A stretch of DNA of 64,000 nt from Pseudomonas crudilactis. GTDB lineage: Bacteria > Pseudomonadota > Gammaproteobacteria > Pseudomonadales > Pseudomonadaceae. Each line of letters starts with the position of its first letter. Position 1 is the first letter of the stretch. Below, piece after piece: positions 1-9,141 of this stretch. The translations under genes and the position numbers were made by a program. The notes beneath the pieces were generated by a model that was given only the letters and a program-made list of their open reading frames with translations, searched no databases and had not been told where the DNA came from. The stretch covers positions 91,183 through 155,182 of the forward strand of contig NZ_WXVV01000019.1 in NCBI RefSeq assembly GCF_013433315.1, given 5' to 3'.

Positions 1-1
1 C

Positions 2-256
2 AACGATGGTCAGTTGGTGCGCGTCAGTTCGCGGGTCGGGCAGATTGAAGTCGAGGTAATCGGCAGTCTGGACATGATGAAAGGCGTGGTCAGCCTGCCG
101 CACGGCTGGGGCCATGCGCGCCCGGGCGTACAGATGGGAATTGCCAGTGGCCAGCCGGGTTCGAGCGCCAATGACCTGACCGATGAATGCCAGCTCGACG
201 AGTTGTCCGGTAACGCGGCGCTGAATGGTGTACCGGTGACGGTGGCGGCGGCTTGA
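2..256 (+). CDS. Molybdopterin-dependent oxidoreductase, C-terminal fragment
   Basis: Partial gene: the reading frame is open from the left edge and ends at a TGA at 254-256, so only about 84 C-terminal residues are visible. The fragment reads as the molydop-binding beta-barrel that ends formate dehydrogenase/nitrate reductase-type enzymes: a run like VRVSSRVGQIEVEV followed by the LPHGWGHARPG segment that contacts the pterin cofactor. The substrate cannot be told from this piece. It lies 97 bases before glutaredoxin on the same strand. The family is likely; the exact enzyme is unknown. Confidence 0.7.
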   Translation, partial: NDGQLVRVSSRVGQIEVEVIGSLDMMKGVVSLPHGWGHARPGVQMGIASGQPGSSANDLTDECQLDELSGNAALNGVPVTVAAA

Positions 257-353
257 TCTAGTCTGTCGGGGAGACCGAGCATGGCGCTCGGGATTCCGTT
301 ACAATGCGCCACCGTGCCGACCGATGAGTCGGAAAGTTCAGCCGAGGTGCTCC

Positions 354-695
354 ATGGATATCATCGAAACGATTAAAGAGCAGATTGCCAACAACACCAT
401 TCTGCTTTACATGAAAGGTTCGCCGAATGCCCCACAGTGTGGCTTCTCCGCGAAAGCTGCGCAGGCTGTGATGGCTTGTGGCGAAAAGTTTGCGTACGTG
501 GACATCCTGCAGAACCCGGAAATCCGCGCCAACCTGCCGAAGTACGCCAACTGGCCGACCTTCCCGCAACTGTGGGTCGGCGGTGAGCTGGTCGGCGGTA
601 GCGACATCATGACCGAGATGGCGGCAGACGGTTCGCTGCAAAGCACCATCAAGGCAGCTGTTGAAGCAGCAGCGACGAACAAGTCCGAAGCCTGA
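354..695 (+). CDS. grxD: Monothiol glutaredoxin, Grx4/GrxD family
   Basis: Encodes 113 residues of a monothiol glutaredoxin. The active site is CGFS (in PQCGFSAKA, about residue 29), the signature of the GrxD/Grx5 class that binds a [2Fe-2S] cluster with glutathione and passes it to other proteins, often with BolA. The WPTFPQLWVGGELVGGSDI stretch is the cis-proline and glutathione-binding region. An in-frame ATG at 324 would add ten residues. The ATG at 354 is preferred because GAGGTG sits just before it and the protein then begins MDIIETI like its relatives. A hairpin shared with the convergent bacterioferritin gene follows. Confidence 0.95.
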   Translation: MDIIETIKEQIANNTILLYMKGSPNAPQCGFSAKAAQAVMACGEKFAYVDILQNPEIRANLPKYANWPTFPQLWVGGELVGGSDIMTEMAADGSLQSTIKAAVEAAATNKSEA

Positions 696-703
696 TCCGC
701 TTT

Positions 704-731
704 TGTGGAAGAGAGCTTGCTCGCTCCCACA
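704..731. repeat. Single REP-type palindrome (GAGCTTGCTCGC core)
   Basis: A short inverted repeat, TGTGG...GAGCTTGCTCGC...CCCACA, just after grxD. It is a solitary, slightly degenerate unit of the family seen as inverted pairs elsewhere in this window. Confidence 0.6.
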
Positions 732-763
732 TGGGTTTCAGCAGTGACTGAAATCCGGGCAAT

Positions 764-800
764 AAAAAGCCCCGCGCCTCGAAAGAGGGCGGGGCTTTTT
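764..800. terminator. Bidirectional terminator between grxD and bfrB
   Basis: A 12-bp perfect stem (AAAAAGCCCCGC with its complement at 789-800) around a 13-base loop, with T-runs on either strand. It lies between convergent grxD and bfrB and can serve both. Confidence 0.9.
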
Positions 801-827
801 AGTGTCTCGAGTTCAGCGGGCGCTAAC

Positions 828-1301
828 TTACTCTTCGCCCATCTGTGATTGCAGATAGTTCTCAAGACCGACTTTATCGATCAGGCCCAGTTGGGTTTCC
901 AGCCAGTCGATGTGTTCTTCTTCGGATTCGAGAATGTCTTCGAGCAGTTCACGGCTGCCGAAGTCGCCAACGGTTTCGCAATGCGCGATCGCGGTCTTCA
1001 GGTCAGCGTGGCCGGTCTTCTCGATACGCAGGTCGCACTCCAGCATTTCCTGGGTGTGCTCGCCAATGTGCAGCTTGCCCAGATCCTGCACGTTCGGCAG
1101 GCCTTCGAGGAACAGGATGCGCTTGATCAGCTTGTCCGCGTGCTTCATCTCGTCGATGGATTCTTTGTATTCGTGCTTGCCGAGCTTGTTCAGACCCCAA
1201 TCTTCATACATGCGCGCATGCAGGAAGTACTGATTGATCGCGACCAGCTCATTGGCAAGGATCTTGTTGAGATGCTGGATGACTGTAATGTCGCCTTTCA
1301 T
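828..1301 (-). CDS. bfrB: Bacterioferritin, haem-binding subunit
   Basis: A 157-residue bacterioferritin, the subunit of the 24-mer cage that oxidises Fe(II) and stores iron as a mineral core. Visible features: ferroxidase residues in the ANELVAINQYFLHAR helix (E18), the IDEMKHAD segment with E51, M52 (haem axial ligand) and H54, and ESEEEHIDWLE near 127-137. Length is normal. Close to P. aeruginosa BfrB as remembered. AGGAC precedes the ATG. The partner ferredoxin Bfd is encoded next upstream on the same strand, but a terminator separates them, so each has its own promoter. This fits opposite iron responses: storage when iron is plentiful, release when it is scarce. Confidence 0.96.
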   Translation of the reverse strand: MKGDITVIQHLNKILANELVAINQYFLHARMYEDWGLNKLGKHEYKESIDEMKHADKLIKRILFLEGLPNVQDLGKLHIGEHTQEMLECDLRIEKTGHADLKTAIAHCETVGDFGSRELLEDILESEEEHIDWLETQLGLIDKVGLENYLQSQMGEE

Positions 1302-1458
1302 GATCGGAGTCCTGCCCTGTATTCGCTGTATATACGCCAGAGTTTGAGCTTCGCACTTATAAGTGTCAAACCTAAGTTATTGAATAATATATGAAAATTA
1401 ATCGGAATAAGAATGTTTGTGTTCCGCGTCTGGAGCCTAAGCAATTGATTTACAGGCA

Positions 1459-1486
1459 TAAAAAAACCGGACATAAGTCCGGTTCT
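1459..1486 (-). terminator. Terminator of bfd
   Basis: Stem AACCGGAC/GTCCGGTT with a short loop. On the minus strand it is followed by seven T, just after the bfd stop codon. Confidence 0.85.
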
Positions 1487-1502
1487 TTGAAATGGGGTGT
1501 TA

Positions 1503-1721
1503 TTACGCAGCAGTAAATTCTACCGGATAGGGGATCGCGGCCTGGGCGGTTTGCAGCTTGGTCAGGGTTTCGCGGACCACTTCCTTGGCAAGGCAGGCAC
1601 ATTTGCCGCATTGGCTGGCGACGCCGGTGGCCTGGCGGACTTCTTTATAGCTGCAGCAACCTTCATAGATCGCTTCGCGGATCTGTCCGTCGGTGACGCC
1701 AGTGCAGAGACAAACATACAT
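1503..1721 (-). CDS. bfd: Bacterioferritin-associated ferredoxin Bfd
   Basis: A 72-residue [2Fe-2S] ferredoxin of the BFD family. It docks at the haem of bacterioferritin and delivers electrons that reduce and mobilise stored iron. The four cluster cysteines are in VCLCTGVTD (C4, C6) and QCGKCACL (C38, C41), the usual C-x-C and C-x2-C spacing. The frame can be read upstream to 1751, but MYVCLCTG is the family N-terminus, so 1721 is chosen. A Fur-like site lies about 50 bases upstream, consistent with induction under iron starvation as known for P. aeruginosa bfd. Confidence 0.96.
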   Translation of the reverse strand: MYVCLCTGVTDGQIREAIYEGCCSYKEVRQATGVASQCGKCACLAKEVVRETLTKLQTAQAAIPYPVEFTAA

Positions 1722-1769
1722 AAGTGAGAACCGTCGCTGGTTGTGACTCAATTGCGATGGATCTTAATG

Positions 1770-1788
1770 TTAACGAGAATGATTGTCA
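1770..1788 (-). promoter_or_regulatory. Putative Fur box upstream of bfd
   Basis: Read on the minus strand, the site is TGACAATCATTCTCGTTAA. It resembles Pseudomonas Fur boxes (consensus GATAATGATAATCATTATC), especially the AATCATTCTC core. It lies about 50-70 bases before the bfd start, a suitable operator position. Not tested. Confidence 0.65.
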
Positions 1789-2035
1789 AAGTGCTTTCGG
1801 AAGGCTTCAGCTGATTATCAGCCATGACTGACGAACGGTATTTGCTGGCGATTTGCCTGGCCCCGTAAATGCAGCGCCGTTCTGCGACTGCTTTGAAAAA
1901 CCGTTAAGGACAGGCCAAATTCGCAGTGTATGATGGTCGGCCCTTGCGAAGGGGGTTCGTGTCACAGGGCTGTCGCCTGAGGGTGGCAGGCTGGCGCGGA
2001 CCCTGAACTTCAAGTTTTTACACCAGGAGATATCA

Positions 2036-2638
2036 ATGAGCGTACTCGTAGGCAAACAAGCCCCTGACTTCACCGTCCCGGCCGTACTCGGCAATGGCGA
2101 GATCGTTGACAGCTTCACCCTGTCCTCGGCCATCAAAGGCAAATACGGCCTGGTGTTCTTCTACCCACTGGACTTCACTTTCGTCTGCCCGTCCGAGCTG
2201 ATCGCTCTGGACAACCGCATGGCCGACTTCAAGGCACGCAACGTTGAAGTGATCGCTGTGTCGATCGACTCGCACTTCACTCACAACGCATGGCGCAACA
2301 CTCCAGTGAACAATGGCGGCATCGGCCAGGTGAAATACACCATGGCTGCCGACATGAAGCACGACATCGCCAAGGCTTACGACGTTGAGTCTGAAGGCGG
2401 CGTGGCTTTCCGTGGCGCGTTCCTGATCGACGACAAAGGCGTTGTCCGCTCGCAGATCATCAACGACCTGCCGCTGGGCCGTAACATGGAAGAGCTGATC
2501 CGTCTGGTTGACGCTCTGCAATTCCACGAAGAGCACGGCGAAGTCTGCCCTGCCAACTGGAAAAAAGGCGACAAAGGCATGAACGCTTCGCCAGAAGGCG
2601 TTGCGGCTTACCTGACCGAGAACGCTGCGGCCCTGTAA
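2036..2638 (+). CDS. Typical 2-Cys peroxiredoxin (AhpC/TSA family)
   Basis: A 200-residue thiol peroxidase that reduces H2O2 and organic hydroperoxides. The peroxidatic cysteine is in FTFVCPSEL (about residue 50), with the upstream PLDFT giving the conserved Thr. The resolving cysteine is in GEVCPANW (about 169). The YF-type C-terminal motif of sensitive peroxiredoxins is absent. A good Shine-Dalgarno (CAGGAG) precedes the ATG. The order bfrB-bfd-prx-rnt matches PAO1 PA3531-PA3528. A strong hairpin with a T-run closes the gene, so it is monocistronic. Confidence 0.95.
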   Translation: MSVLVGKQAPDFTVPAVLGNGEIVDSFTLSSAIKGKYGLVFFYPLDFTFVCPSELIALDNRMADFKARNVEVIAVSIDSHFTHNAWRNTPVNNGGIGQVKYTMAADMKHDIAKAYDVESEGGVAFRGAFLIDDKGVVRSQIINDLPLGRNMEELIRLVDALQFHEEHGEVCPANWKKGDKGMNASPEGVAAYLTENAAAL

Positions 2639-2656
2639 GGCGCAACGTCGAGGTAC

Positions 2657-2687
2657 AAAAAAACCGGCCCACGTGGCCGGTTTTTTT
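2657..2687. terminator. Bidirectional terminator between peroxiredoxin and rnt
   Basis: Perfect palindrome around CCGGCC..GGCCGG with an A-run before and a seven-T run after. It serves the convergent peroxiredoxin and rnt genes. Confidence 0.9.
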
Positions 2688-2716
2688 ATGCGCGGGATTT
2701 ACCCGACGACGATCAA

Positions 2717-3394
2717 TCAGTCGTCGAAGTCTTCCCAGCCACCCATCTGTTTCCAGCGGTTGACGATGCCACAGAACAGCTCAGCGGTTTTCTCGGTGTC
2801 GTAACGCGCGGAGTGCGCTTCACGGCCGTCGAAATCGATGTCGGCAGCCTGGCAGGCTTTTGCCAGTACGGTTTGACCGTAGGCAAGACCGGCCAGCGTC
2901 GCGGTGTCGAAGCTGGAGAACGGGTGGAACGGGTTGCGCTTCATGTCCAGTCGCGCAACTGCGGCGTTGAGGAAGCCGAGGTCGAAGCTGCTGTTGTGGC
3001 CGACCAGAATCGCGCGCTTGCAGCCGTTGGCCTTCAGCGCTTTGCGGATGCCACGGAAAATGTCAGTCAACGCGGTTTCTTCGCTGACGGCCATGCGCAG
3101 CGGGTGATCGAGCTTGATCCCGGTGAACTCCAGCGCTGCTGCTTCGATGTTGGCGCCTTCGAACGGCTCAACGCGGAAGAAGTAGGTGTGATCGGGGTAA
3201 ACGAAACCCTTTTCATCCATGGCGATGGTGGTCGCGGCAATCTCCAGCAACGCATCGGTGGCCGAGTTGAAGCCGCCGGTTTCTACGTCGACGACAACCG
3301 GCAGGTAGCCGCGAAAGCGTGCTGCCATCGGGTGACGGGAACCGCCGCCGCCACTTTGACCGTCCAGTTCGTCGTCGAAATGGTCTTCACTCAC
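2717..3394 (-). CDS. rnt: Ribonuclease T (DEDDh 3'-5' exonuclease)
   Basis: 225 residues. RNase T trims 3' ends of tRNA and other stable RNAs. The DEDDh catalytic set is visible: D and E in VVDVETGGF (Exo I), D in GHNSSFDLGFL (Exo II), H and D in AHSARYDTEKT (Exo III). The acidic and glycine-rich first 25 residues are ordinary for Pseudomonas homologues. The start overlaps the stop of pyrC by four bases (ATGA), so the two are translationally coupled. Confidence 0.96.
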   Translation of the reverse strand: MSEDHFDDELDGQSGGGGSRHPMAARFRGYLPVVVDVETGGFNSATDALLEIAATTIAMDEKGFVYPDHTYFFRVEPFEGANIEAAALEFTGIKLDHPLRMAVSEETALTDIFRGIRKALKANGCKRAILVGHNSSFDLGFLNAAVARLDMKRNPFHPFSSFDTATLAGLAYGQTVLAKACQAADIDFDGREAHSARYDTEKTAELFCGIVNRWKQMGGWEDFDD

Positions 3395-4437
3395 GCGTGT
3401 TCCTCCAGCAGGCGCCAGCGCAGTTTTTCACCGGCGCGCAGCGGGATAACGGTCAGCTCGCCAAACGGCAGGCTGGTCGGGGCGGTCCATTCTTCACGGA
3501 CCAGGGTGATGCGATCGGTGTTTGCCGGCAGGCCGTAGAAACGCGGACCGTTGAGGCTGGCGAAGGCCTCGAGCTTGTCCAGCGCGTTACGCTGTTCAAA
3601 GGCTTCGGCGTACATCTCGATGGCGGCGTACGCGGTGTAGCAGCCGGCGCAGCCGCAGGCGGCTTCCTTGGCGTGCTGAGCGTGCGGTGCCGAATCGGTG
3701 CCGAGGAAGAACTTCGCGCTGCCACTGGTGGCGGCGTCGAGCAGGGCTTCCTGGTGCGTATTGCGCTTGAGGATCGGCAGGCAATAGAAGTGCGGCCGAA
3801 TCCCACCCACCAGCATGTGGTTGCGGTTGTAGAGCAGGTGATGCGCGGTGATAGTTGCGCCGACGTTGGCCGAAGCCTCGTTGACGAACTGCACGGCGTC
3901 GGCAGTGGTGATGTGTTCAAACACCACTTTCAGGGTCGGGAAGCGCTCGACCACTCGACGCATGTGCTCATCGATGAAAATCTTTTCGCGGTCGAACACG
4001 TCGACGTCGCTACGGGTGACTTCACCGTGGATCAACAGCGGCATGCCGACCTCTGCCATGGCTTCGATCGCCGGCAGAATCTTGTCGATGCTGGTCACGC
4101 CGGAATCGGAGTTGGTGGTCGCGCCGGCCGGGTACAGCTTGGCGGCATAGACAAAACCGCTGGCCTTGGCCTCACGAATTTCTTCGGGCTGGGTGCGGTC
4201 GGTGAGGTACAGCACCATCAGCGGCTCAAAGCGACTGCCGGCCGGGCGAGCAGCGAGAATCCGCTGGCGATAGCCGTCGGCTTCAGCGGCGTTGCGCACC
4301 GGAGGTACCAGGTTGGGCATGATGATGGCGCGGCCAAACGTGCGCGCAACATCGGCAACGGTATTGGTCAACACGGCACCATCGCGAAGATGAATGTGCC
4401 AGTCGTCGGGACGCAGCAGGGTCAGGCGGTCGGACAT
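3391..4437 (-). CDS. pyrC: Dihydroorotase
   Basis: 348 residues. Catalyses reversible cyclisation of carbamoyl aspartate to dihydroorotate in pyrimidine synthesis. Metal ligands and active-site motifs of the class II, E. coli-type enzyme are visible: DWHIHLRDG near the start, AAKLYPAGATTNS with the lysine carboxylated in the family, then LLIHGE, FEHITT, ITAHHLLYN and LGTDSAPH. Length is as in E. coli (348). First gene of a pyrC-rnt pair overlapping by four bases. Confidence 0.97.
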   Translation of the reverse strand: MSDRLTLLRPDDWHIHLRDGAVLTNTVADVARTFGRAIIMPNLVPPVRNAAEADGYRQRILAARPAGSRFEPLMVLYLTDRTQPEEIREAKASGFVYAAKLYPAGATTNSDSGVTSIDKILPAIEAMAEVGMPLLIHGEVTRSDVDVFDREKIFIDEHMRRVVERFPTLKVVFEHITTADAVQFVNEASANVGATITAHHLLYNRNHMLVGGIRPHFYCLPILKRNTHQEALLDAATSGSAKFFLGTDSAPHAQHAKEAACGCAGCYTAYAAIEMYAEAFEQRNALDKLEAFASLNGPRFYGLPANTDRITLVREEWTAPTSLPFGELTVIPLRAGEKLRWRLLEEHA

Positions 4438-4597
4438 GAGGGGATTCCAGGCGGGTCAAACTGAGGCGAATGCTACCGGAAAAGACTCTTGCAGGCACTC
4501 GCTATCAAGTTTTGCAGGAACCTTCCGATATCCCGTAGGTATGCCGTAAACATAGTGTGAATCGGTCTTTGTGTTTCAGAAGCCAATGGAGCCTCCC

Positions 4598-5509
4598 GTG
4601 CGCCAGCGTTATTTAGCCTTGCTCAGTGTGTTTGCCAGCCTTCCGGCGATGGCGCTCACGTACCAGACCCGTCTGGAGAACATTGAGTGGACGGTCGCCG
4701 GCGACAAGTTCGAATGTCGTCTGACCCAGCCGATCACTGATTTCGGCTCGGGCGAGTTCGTGCGCAAGGCCGGCGAACAGGCGATCTTCCGTCTGAATGC
4801 CTACAACGCCATGCTTGGCGGTGGTTCGGCGACGTTGCTCGCGGCGGCTGCACCTTGGCAGCCGGGTCGTGGTGACATCAATCTGGGCTCCGTGAGGCTC
4901 GGCAGTGGCAACGTGCTGTTCAGCAGCTCACAGTCGCAGGCCGGCGGTCTGATCAGTGGTTTGCTGGACGGTCGCAGCCCGGTTGTACGTCGCGCGTCTG
5001 GCGATGGCCGCGTGTCGGAAGTGCGTTTATTGCCGGTGAAATTCAGCAAGGCGTTTAACGACTATCAGACTTGTGTAGCGAAATTGCTGCCGCAGAATTT
5101 CGACCAGATCAAGCAGTCGCAGATCGGTTTCCCCGGCGAAGGCGTTGATCTGGACGCCGCCGCCAAGGCCAAGCTGCAAGTGATGCTCGAATTCATGAAG
5201 GCCGATCCGACGGTCAATCACATCGAACTCGATGGCCACTCCGACAACAGCGGTAATCGCCTGACCAACCGTGAACTGTCGCGGCGCAGGGCGCTGGCAG
5301 TGGTCGACTTCTTCAAGGCCAATGGCATTCAGGAATCGCAGATCACCGTGCGTTTCCATGGTGAGCAATATCCGATCGTGCCAAACACCAATGCGGCCAA
5401 TCGTGCGAAGAACCGTAGGGTCAATGTCAAACTGGCGCGCGTGGCGCCGGTCAGCCCAGCACCTGCGCCTCAAGCGAGCACGCCAGCCAGCACTGCAGCG
5501 ACTTCCTGA
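4598..5509 (+). CDS. motY: Flagellar sodium/proton stator-associated protein MotY
   Basis: 303 residues with a signal peptide (MRQRYLALLSVFASLPAMA, then LTYQT). The N-terminal domain is MotY-specific, followed by a C-terminal OmpA-like peptidoglycan-binding domain (about residues 155-275, with GHSDNSGN and NRRVNVKL). MotY forms the T-ring that holds MotAB/MotCD stators around the polar motor. The GTG at 4598 is preferred over the upstream ATG at 4586 because GGAG sits 6-7 bases before it and the protein then begins at the signal peptide. The proline/alanine-rich tail is low complexity. In PAO1 the homologue is PA3526, also beside argG. Confidence 0.9.
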   Translation: MRQRYLALLSVFASLPAMALTYQTRLENIEWTVAGDKFECRLTQPITDFGSGEFVRKAGEQAIFRLNAYNAMLGGGSATLLAAAAPWQPGRGDINLGSVRLGSGNVLFSSSQSQAGGLISGLLDGRSPVVRRASGDGRVSEVRLLPVKFSKAFNDYQTCVAKLLPQNFDQIKQSQIGFPGEGVDLDAAAKAKLQVMLEFMKADPTVNHIELDGHSDNSGNRLTNRELSRRRALAVVDFFKANGIQESQITVRFHGEQYPIVPNTNAANRAKNRRVNVKLARVAPVSPAPAPQASTPASTAATS

Positions 5510-5638
5510 CCCGCCGGTCATCGTCGCGCTCTCGACAGATTCTGTCGCTTTGTCGTCTTAAGCTGTCGCGCCTCTGTAAATTATCGCGTTTGAGCGGTAG
5601 ACTCCTCGGCTTTCCGTAGAACCCCGTGGAGTGATGGC

Positions 5639-6856
<1,218 letters not shown>

Positions 6857-6880
6857 GATTTTTCAGACTGACGCGCAATG

Positions 6881-6920
6881 AAAGGGCGGCCTTGTCTTCG
6901 AGACAAGGCCGCCCTTTTTT
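6881..6920 (+). terminator. argG terminator
   Basis: A 17-bp nearly perfect stem (AAAGGGCGGCCTTGTCT and complement) followed by a T-run, 24 bases after the argG stop. It may also stop the convergent minus-strand gene. Confidence 0.93.
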
Positions 6921-6988
6921 TAATTCTTTGTCAGTTTGTTGTCGAGTGATGCCAGTGCCTGGCTGCATGTGCGGCAAGGACAGACTGT

Positions 6989-7735
6989 TCAATTTCGACC
7001 CAGCAGCATCACCGTTTGTGAGCACAGGTTGTAAACGATGCAAAGCGTTGTGCTCGTACCTTTCTTTGCGTGTTTGATCTGCAGAAGTGCATTTTTAGTC
7101 AGTGAAGCGTCCGACACATGATTGGAAAGAAATACGATGACCCGATCGGTGTTTTTGTCGGAGTTTCGGATTTTTTCCAGAATCGTGGCGAACTCTCTCG
7201 ACGCCCCAATATTGCGAGCATCAACAATATGAAGATTACTGATGGATGCGGGTAAGCGAATATTGTGTTGAACAGTAAGGTTTTGGTTAGTACCGACGCG
7301 CGGCGGAGGATCGGGGGCGTTATGGATTTTGCACGAATCCTTGCACAGTGCAGTCGCGTTCTCGCAGGGCACGATATAGCTTGATATTTCAAACGTATCG
7401 AGTGTGCCTGGTTCTTGCGCTAACGTGTTTCGTTTGTTGTCATGATCATTGCTGTCCATTGCTTTTAAAAAACTCTCGTCTTTACCGAAGTCGGAAGGCG
7501 AATAGAGGGAACGGTAGTTGAAGTTGAGAGTTATAAAAAAAAGAAATAACAAGTAAAACGGAAAGCTGATCAAAAACCACACGTATACGGCCCGGTCCTC
7601 ATTGTTGAGGAATGGTAAAGAAATAGCGGCCGAGGCCTCGGAGAGTCCAGCGAATATTGCGATGACTGTCATTGGATTATTGATCTTGTTTTTTATCCTT
7701 AACATGGTCTTGTTCTTCTGTTTTGGTTTTCTCAT
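6989..7735 (-). CDS. AT-rich orphan two-TM membrane protein
   Basis: Not recognised as a named gene. Up to 248 residues; starts at 7735, 7705 (MLRIKN) or 7672 (MTVIAIF) are all possible and none has a clear ribosome site. Two hydrophobic helices (about residues 22-42 and 48-70) precede a conserved-looking NFNYRSLYSPSDF stretch. Next come a polar middle with two cysteines (VPCENATALCKDSC) and an alpha/beta-looking C-terminal domain (about 165-248, LHIVDAR...VIVFLSNH...TTLCIVYN). The 2-TM plus LNFN..LYSPSDF arrangement recalls a widespread uncharacterised bacterial family, but this is memory only. GC is clearly lower and codon use more AT-rich than all neighbours, suggesting acquisition. Convergent with argG. 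Confidence 0.7.
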   Translation of the reverse strand: MRKPKQKNKTMLRIKNKINNPMTVIAIFAGLSEASAAISLPFLNNEDRAVYVWFLISFPFYLLFLFFITLNFNYRSLYSPSDFGKDESFLKAMDSNDHDNKRNTLAQEPGTLDTFEISSYIVPCENATALCKDSCKIHNAPDPPPRVGTNQNLTVQHNIRLPASISNLHIVDARNIGASREFATILEKIRNSDKNTDRVIVFLSNHVSDASLTKNALLQIKHAKKGTSTTLCIVYNLCSQTVMLLGRN

Positions 7736-8145
7736 TTGATAGGGTCGTTTTGTTTGGTTGTTAGTAAAGTGGTTGATTGGAGTTTGTATTTATAGCAAAA
7801 AGTATTTGTCTGGAAGTAAATATCTTGTTTCAGTGTTTATGGACTAGTGGGGCGAGTATTGATCCGGTCCGTACGCTTGTCATGCGGTTGCGATGGGCTT
7901 TGGTAGGCTTTTCGGTCTTTGCAGGCGCACGCAGTTACAAAGCAGCAACGCACAGGCTGCGCAGTATCTAAAGCGGTATGTCGTCGGATTTTTAGGAGGA
8001 CAGTGATTTTTTGTAGGAATTATCCTCAATCATTGTAGGGGATGTCCTTCGATGCGAGTCCATGAAAGGCTTGGCATACTAAGGAGCAAGTGACTGGGCT
8101 ATTGTGCGTGTTCTAAAAACTCGAACAGCGAAACTGGACTTGCCC
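7736..8145. other. 410-bp AT-rich intergenic region with candidate operator
   Basis: Lies between the divergently transcribed orphan membrane protein and the response regulator. AT-rich near the minus-strand gene. It contains two TGTAGG repeats (8012, 8034). No convincing protein gene was seen: the 64-codon frame at 7777 lacks a ribosome site. Confidence 0.5.
8012..8039 (+). promoter_or_regulatory. Direct TGTAGG repeats, candidate regulator site
   Basis: TGTAGG at 8012-8017 and again at 8034-8039, spaced exactly 22 bases (two helical turns). The first is embedded in AGGA-ATTA-TCCT, an inverted repeat. About 110 bases before the response-regulator start, so a possible autoregulatory site. No protein is known to bind it. 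Confidence 0.35.
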
Positions 8146-8772
8146 ATGAATAAAGTGCTGATCGTGGATGACCACCCCGTCATTCGTCTCGCGGTACGTA
8201 TGCTGATGGAACGTCATGGCTACGAAGTCATTGCAGAAACTGATAATGGTGTAGATGCACTACAACTTGCTCGTGATCAAATGCCGGATATAGTCATTCT
8301 GGATATTGGAATACCGAAACTTGATGGGCTTGAGGTTATTGCGCGCCTGACGTCGACAACCATGCCTATTAAAGTCCTGGTATTGACTTCCCAGGCCCCA
8401 GGGCACTTTTCGATGCGCTGCATGCAATCAGGGGCGGCGGGTTATGTCTGTAAACAGCAGGATCTCACCGAGTTGTTGAGTGCGATAAAGGCGGTTTTAT
8501 CCGGATACAGTTACTTTCCCAATCAGGCACTCCACACAGTGCGGACCAGTTTGGGCAACGCCAGTGAAGCCGATATGGTGGATCGCCTTTCCGGTCGCGA
8601 AATGATGGTGTTGCAGCAGTTGGCGCGGGGCAAGACGAACAAGGAAATCGCCGATGGCATGTTCCTGAGCAACAAGACCGTGAGCACTTACAAGACCCGC
8701 TTGTTGCTGAAACTCAATGCGCGCTCTTTGGTAGATCTGATCGAGTTGGCTCAGCGCAATGGGCTCGTCTGA
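8146..8772 (+). CDS. NarL/FixJ-family response regulator (BvgA/RocA-like)
   Basis: 208 residues. The receiver domain (1-120) has the acidic pair in VDDHP, the phosphoacceptor Asp in VILDIGIP (about D54), Thr/Ser in VLTSQ and Lys in YVCKQ. A LuxR-type helix-turn-helix follows (about 145-205, LSGREMMVLQQLARGKTNKEIA...KTVSTYKTRLL). Starting at MNKVLIVDD gives the family N-terminus; an upstream frame to 8104 is unlikely. No sensor kinase is adjacent, so it is an orphan regulator or pairs with a remote hybrid kinase, as BvgA/RocA1-type proteins do. Somewhat lower GC than the neighbours. Confidence 0.9.
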   Translation: MNKVLIVDDHPVIRLAVRMLMERHGYEVIAETDNGVDALQLARDQMPDIVILDIGIPKLDGLEVIARLTSTTMPIKVLVLTSQAPGHFSMRCMQSGAAGYVCKQQDLTELLSAIKAVLSGYSYFPNQALHTVRTSLGNASEADMVDRLSGREMMVLQQLARGKTNKEIADGMFLSNKTVSTYKTRLLLKLNARSLVDLIELAQRNGLV

Positions 8773-8829
8773 ATCTTTCAGTCGCTGACGGGGTCATGGG
8801 CCGATCGAATTCAGTGAGTCGCAGAAAGT

Positions 8830-8855
8830 AAAAAGCCTCCGGTTCGGGAGGCTTT
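8830..8855. terminator. Bidirectional terminator
   Basis: Stem AAAGCCTCC/GGAGGCTTT around GGTTCG, with A/T runs on both sides, between the convergent response regulator and the small PA3496-like gene. Confidence 0.85.
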
Positions 8856-8861
8856 CAAGGT

Positions 8862-9035
8862 TCATAGATCAAAATCGTAATCGGCCAACTGCTTTAGCAG
8901 TCGGCGCTCCTCAAGCAGGTTGTCGATAGTGCGGCGCTTGCTCAGATTGGTCTTGGCAACTTCAACCGCCGGTTCGGCGTCATCTGCCTCCGTGGTGTCG
9001 TCATCCAGCTCCAGTTCCTCTTTGTCAGTACTCAT
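8862..9035 (-). CDS. Small acidic PA3496-family protein
   Basis: 57 residues: an acidic N-terminal half (MSTDKEELELDDDTTEADD) and a basic helical C-terminal half (LSKRRTIDNLLEERR...) ending LADYDFDL. GGGAG lies at good distance before the ATG. Matches the small gene that follows nth in pseudomonads (PA3496 in PAO1, named in public annotation as a putative envelope integrity protein). Role not established. Last gene of the rnf-nth transcription unit, followed by a terminator. Confidence 0.85.
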   Translation of the reverse strand: MSTDKEELELDDDTTEADDAEPAVEVAKTNLSKRRTIDNLLEERRLLKQLADYDFDL

Positions 9036-9141
9036 AAATCACTCCCACACTAAGACTGCCTTTGGCGCTCCTTATATCGACATTCCCGCGGCGGGTAAAA
9101 AAGATTTTTTCAATCGACCATTCAATAATTCCAATAGCCGG

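Noticed and set aside
3421..3440. TTTTTCAC inside pyrC as a ColR box
   Set aside because: It lies inside coding sequence and has no promoter role that can be inferred.
7777..7971. 64-codon frame in the AT-rich intergenic region
   Set aside because: Non-ATG start, no ribosome site and no recognisable pattern; region better explained as regulatory.
7994..8038. AGGAGG followed by GTG and an 11-codon leader-like frame
   Set aside because: Spacing of three bases is too short and nothing suggests attenuation.
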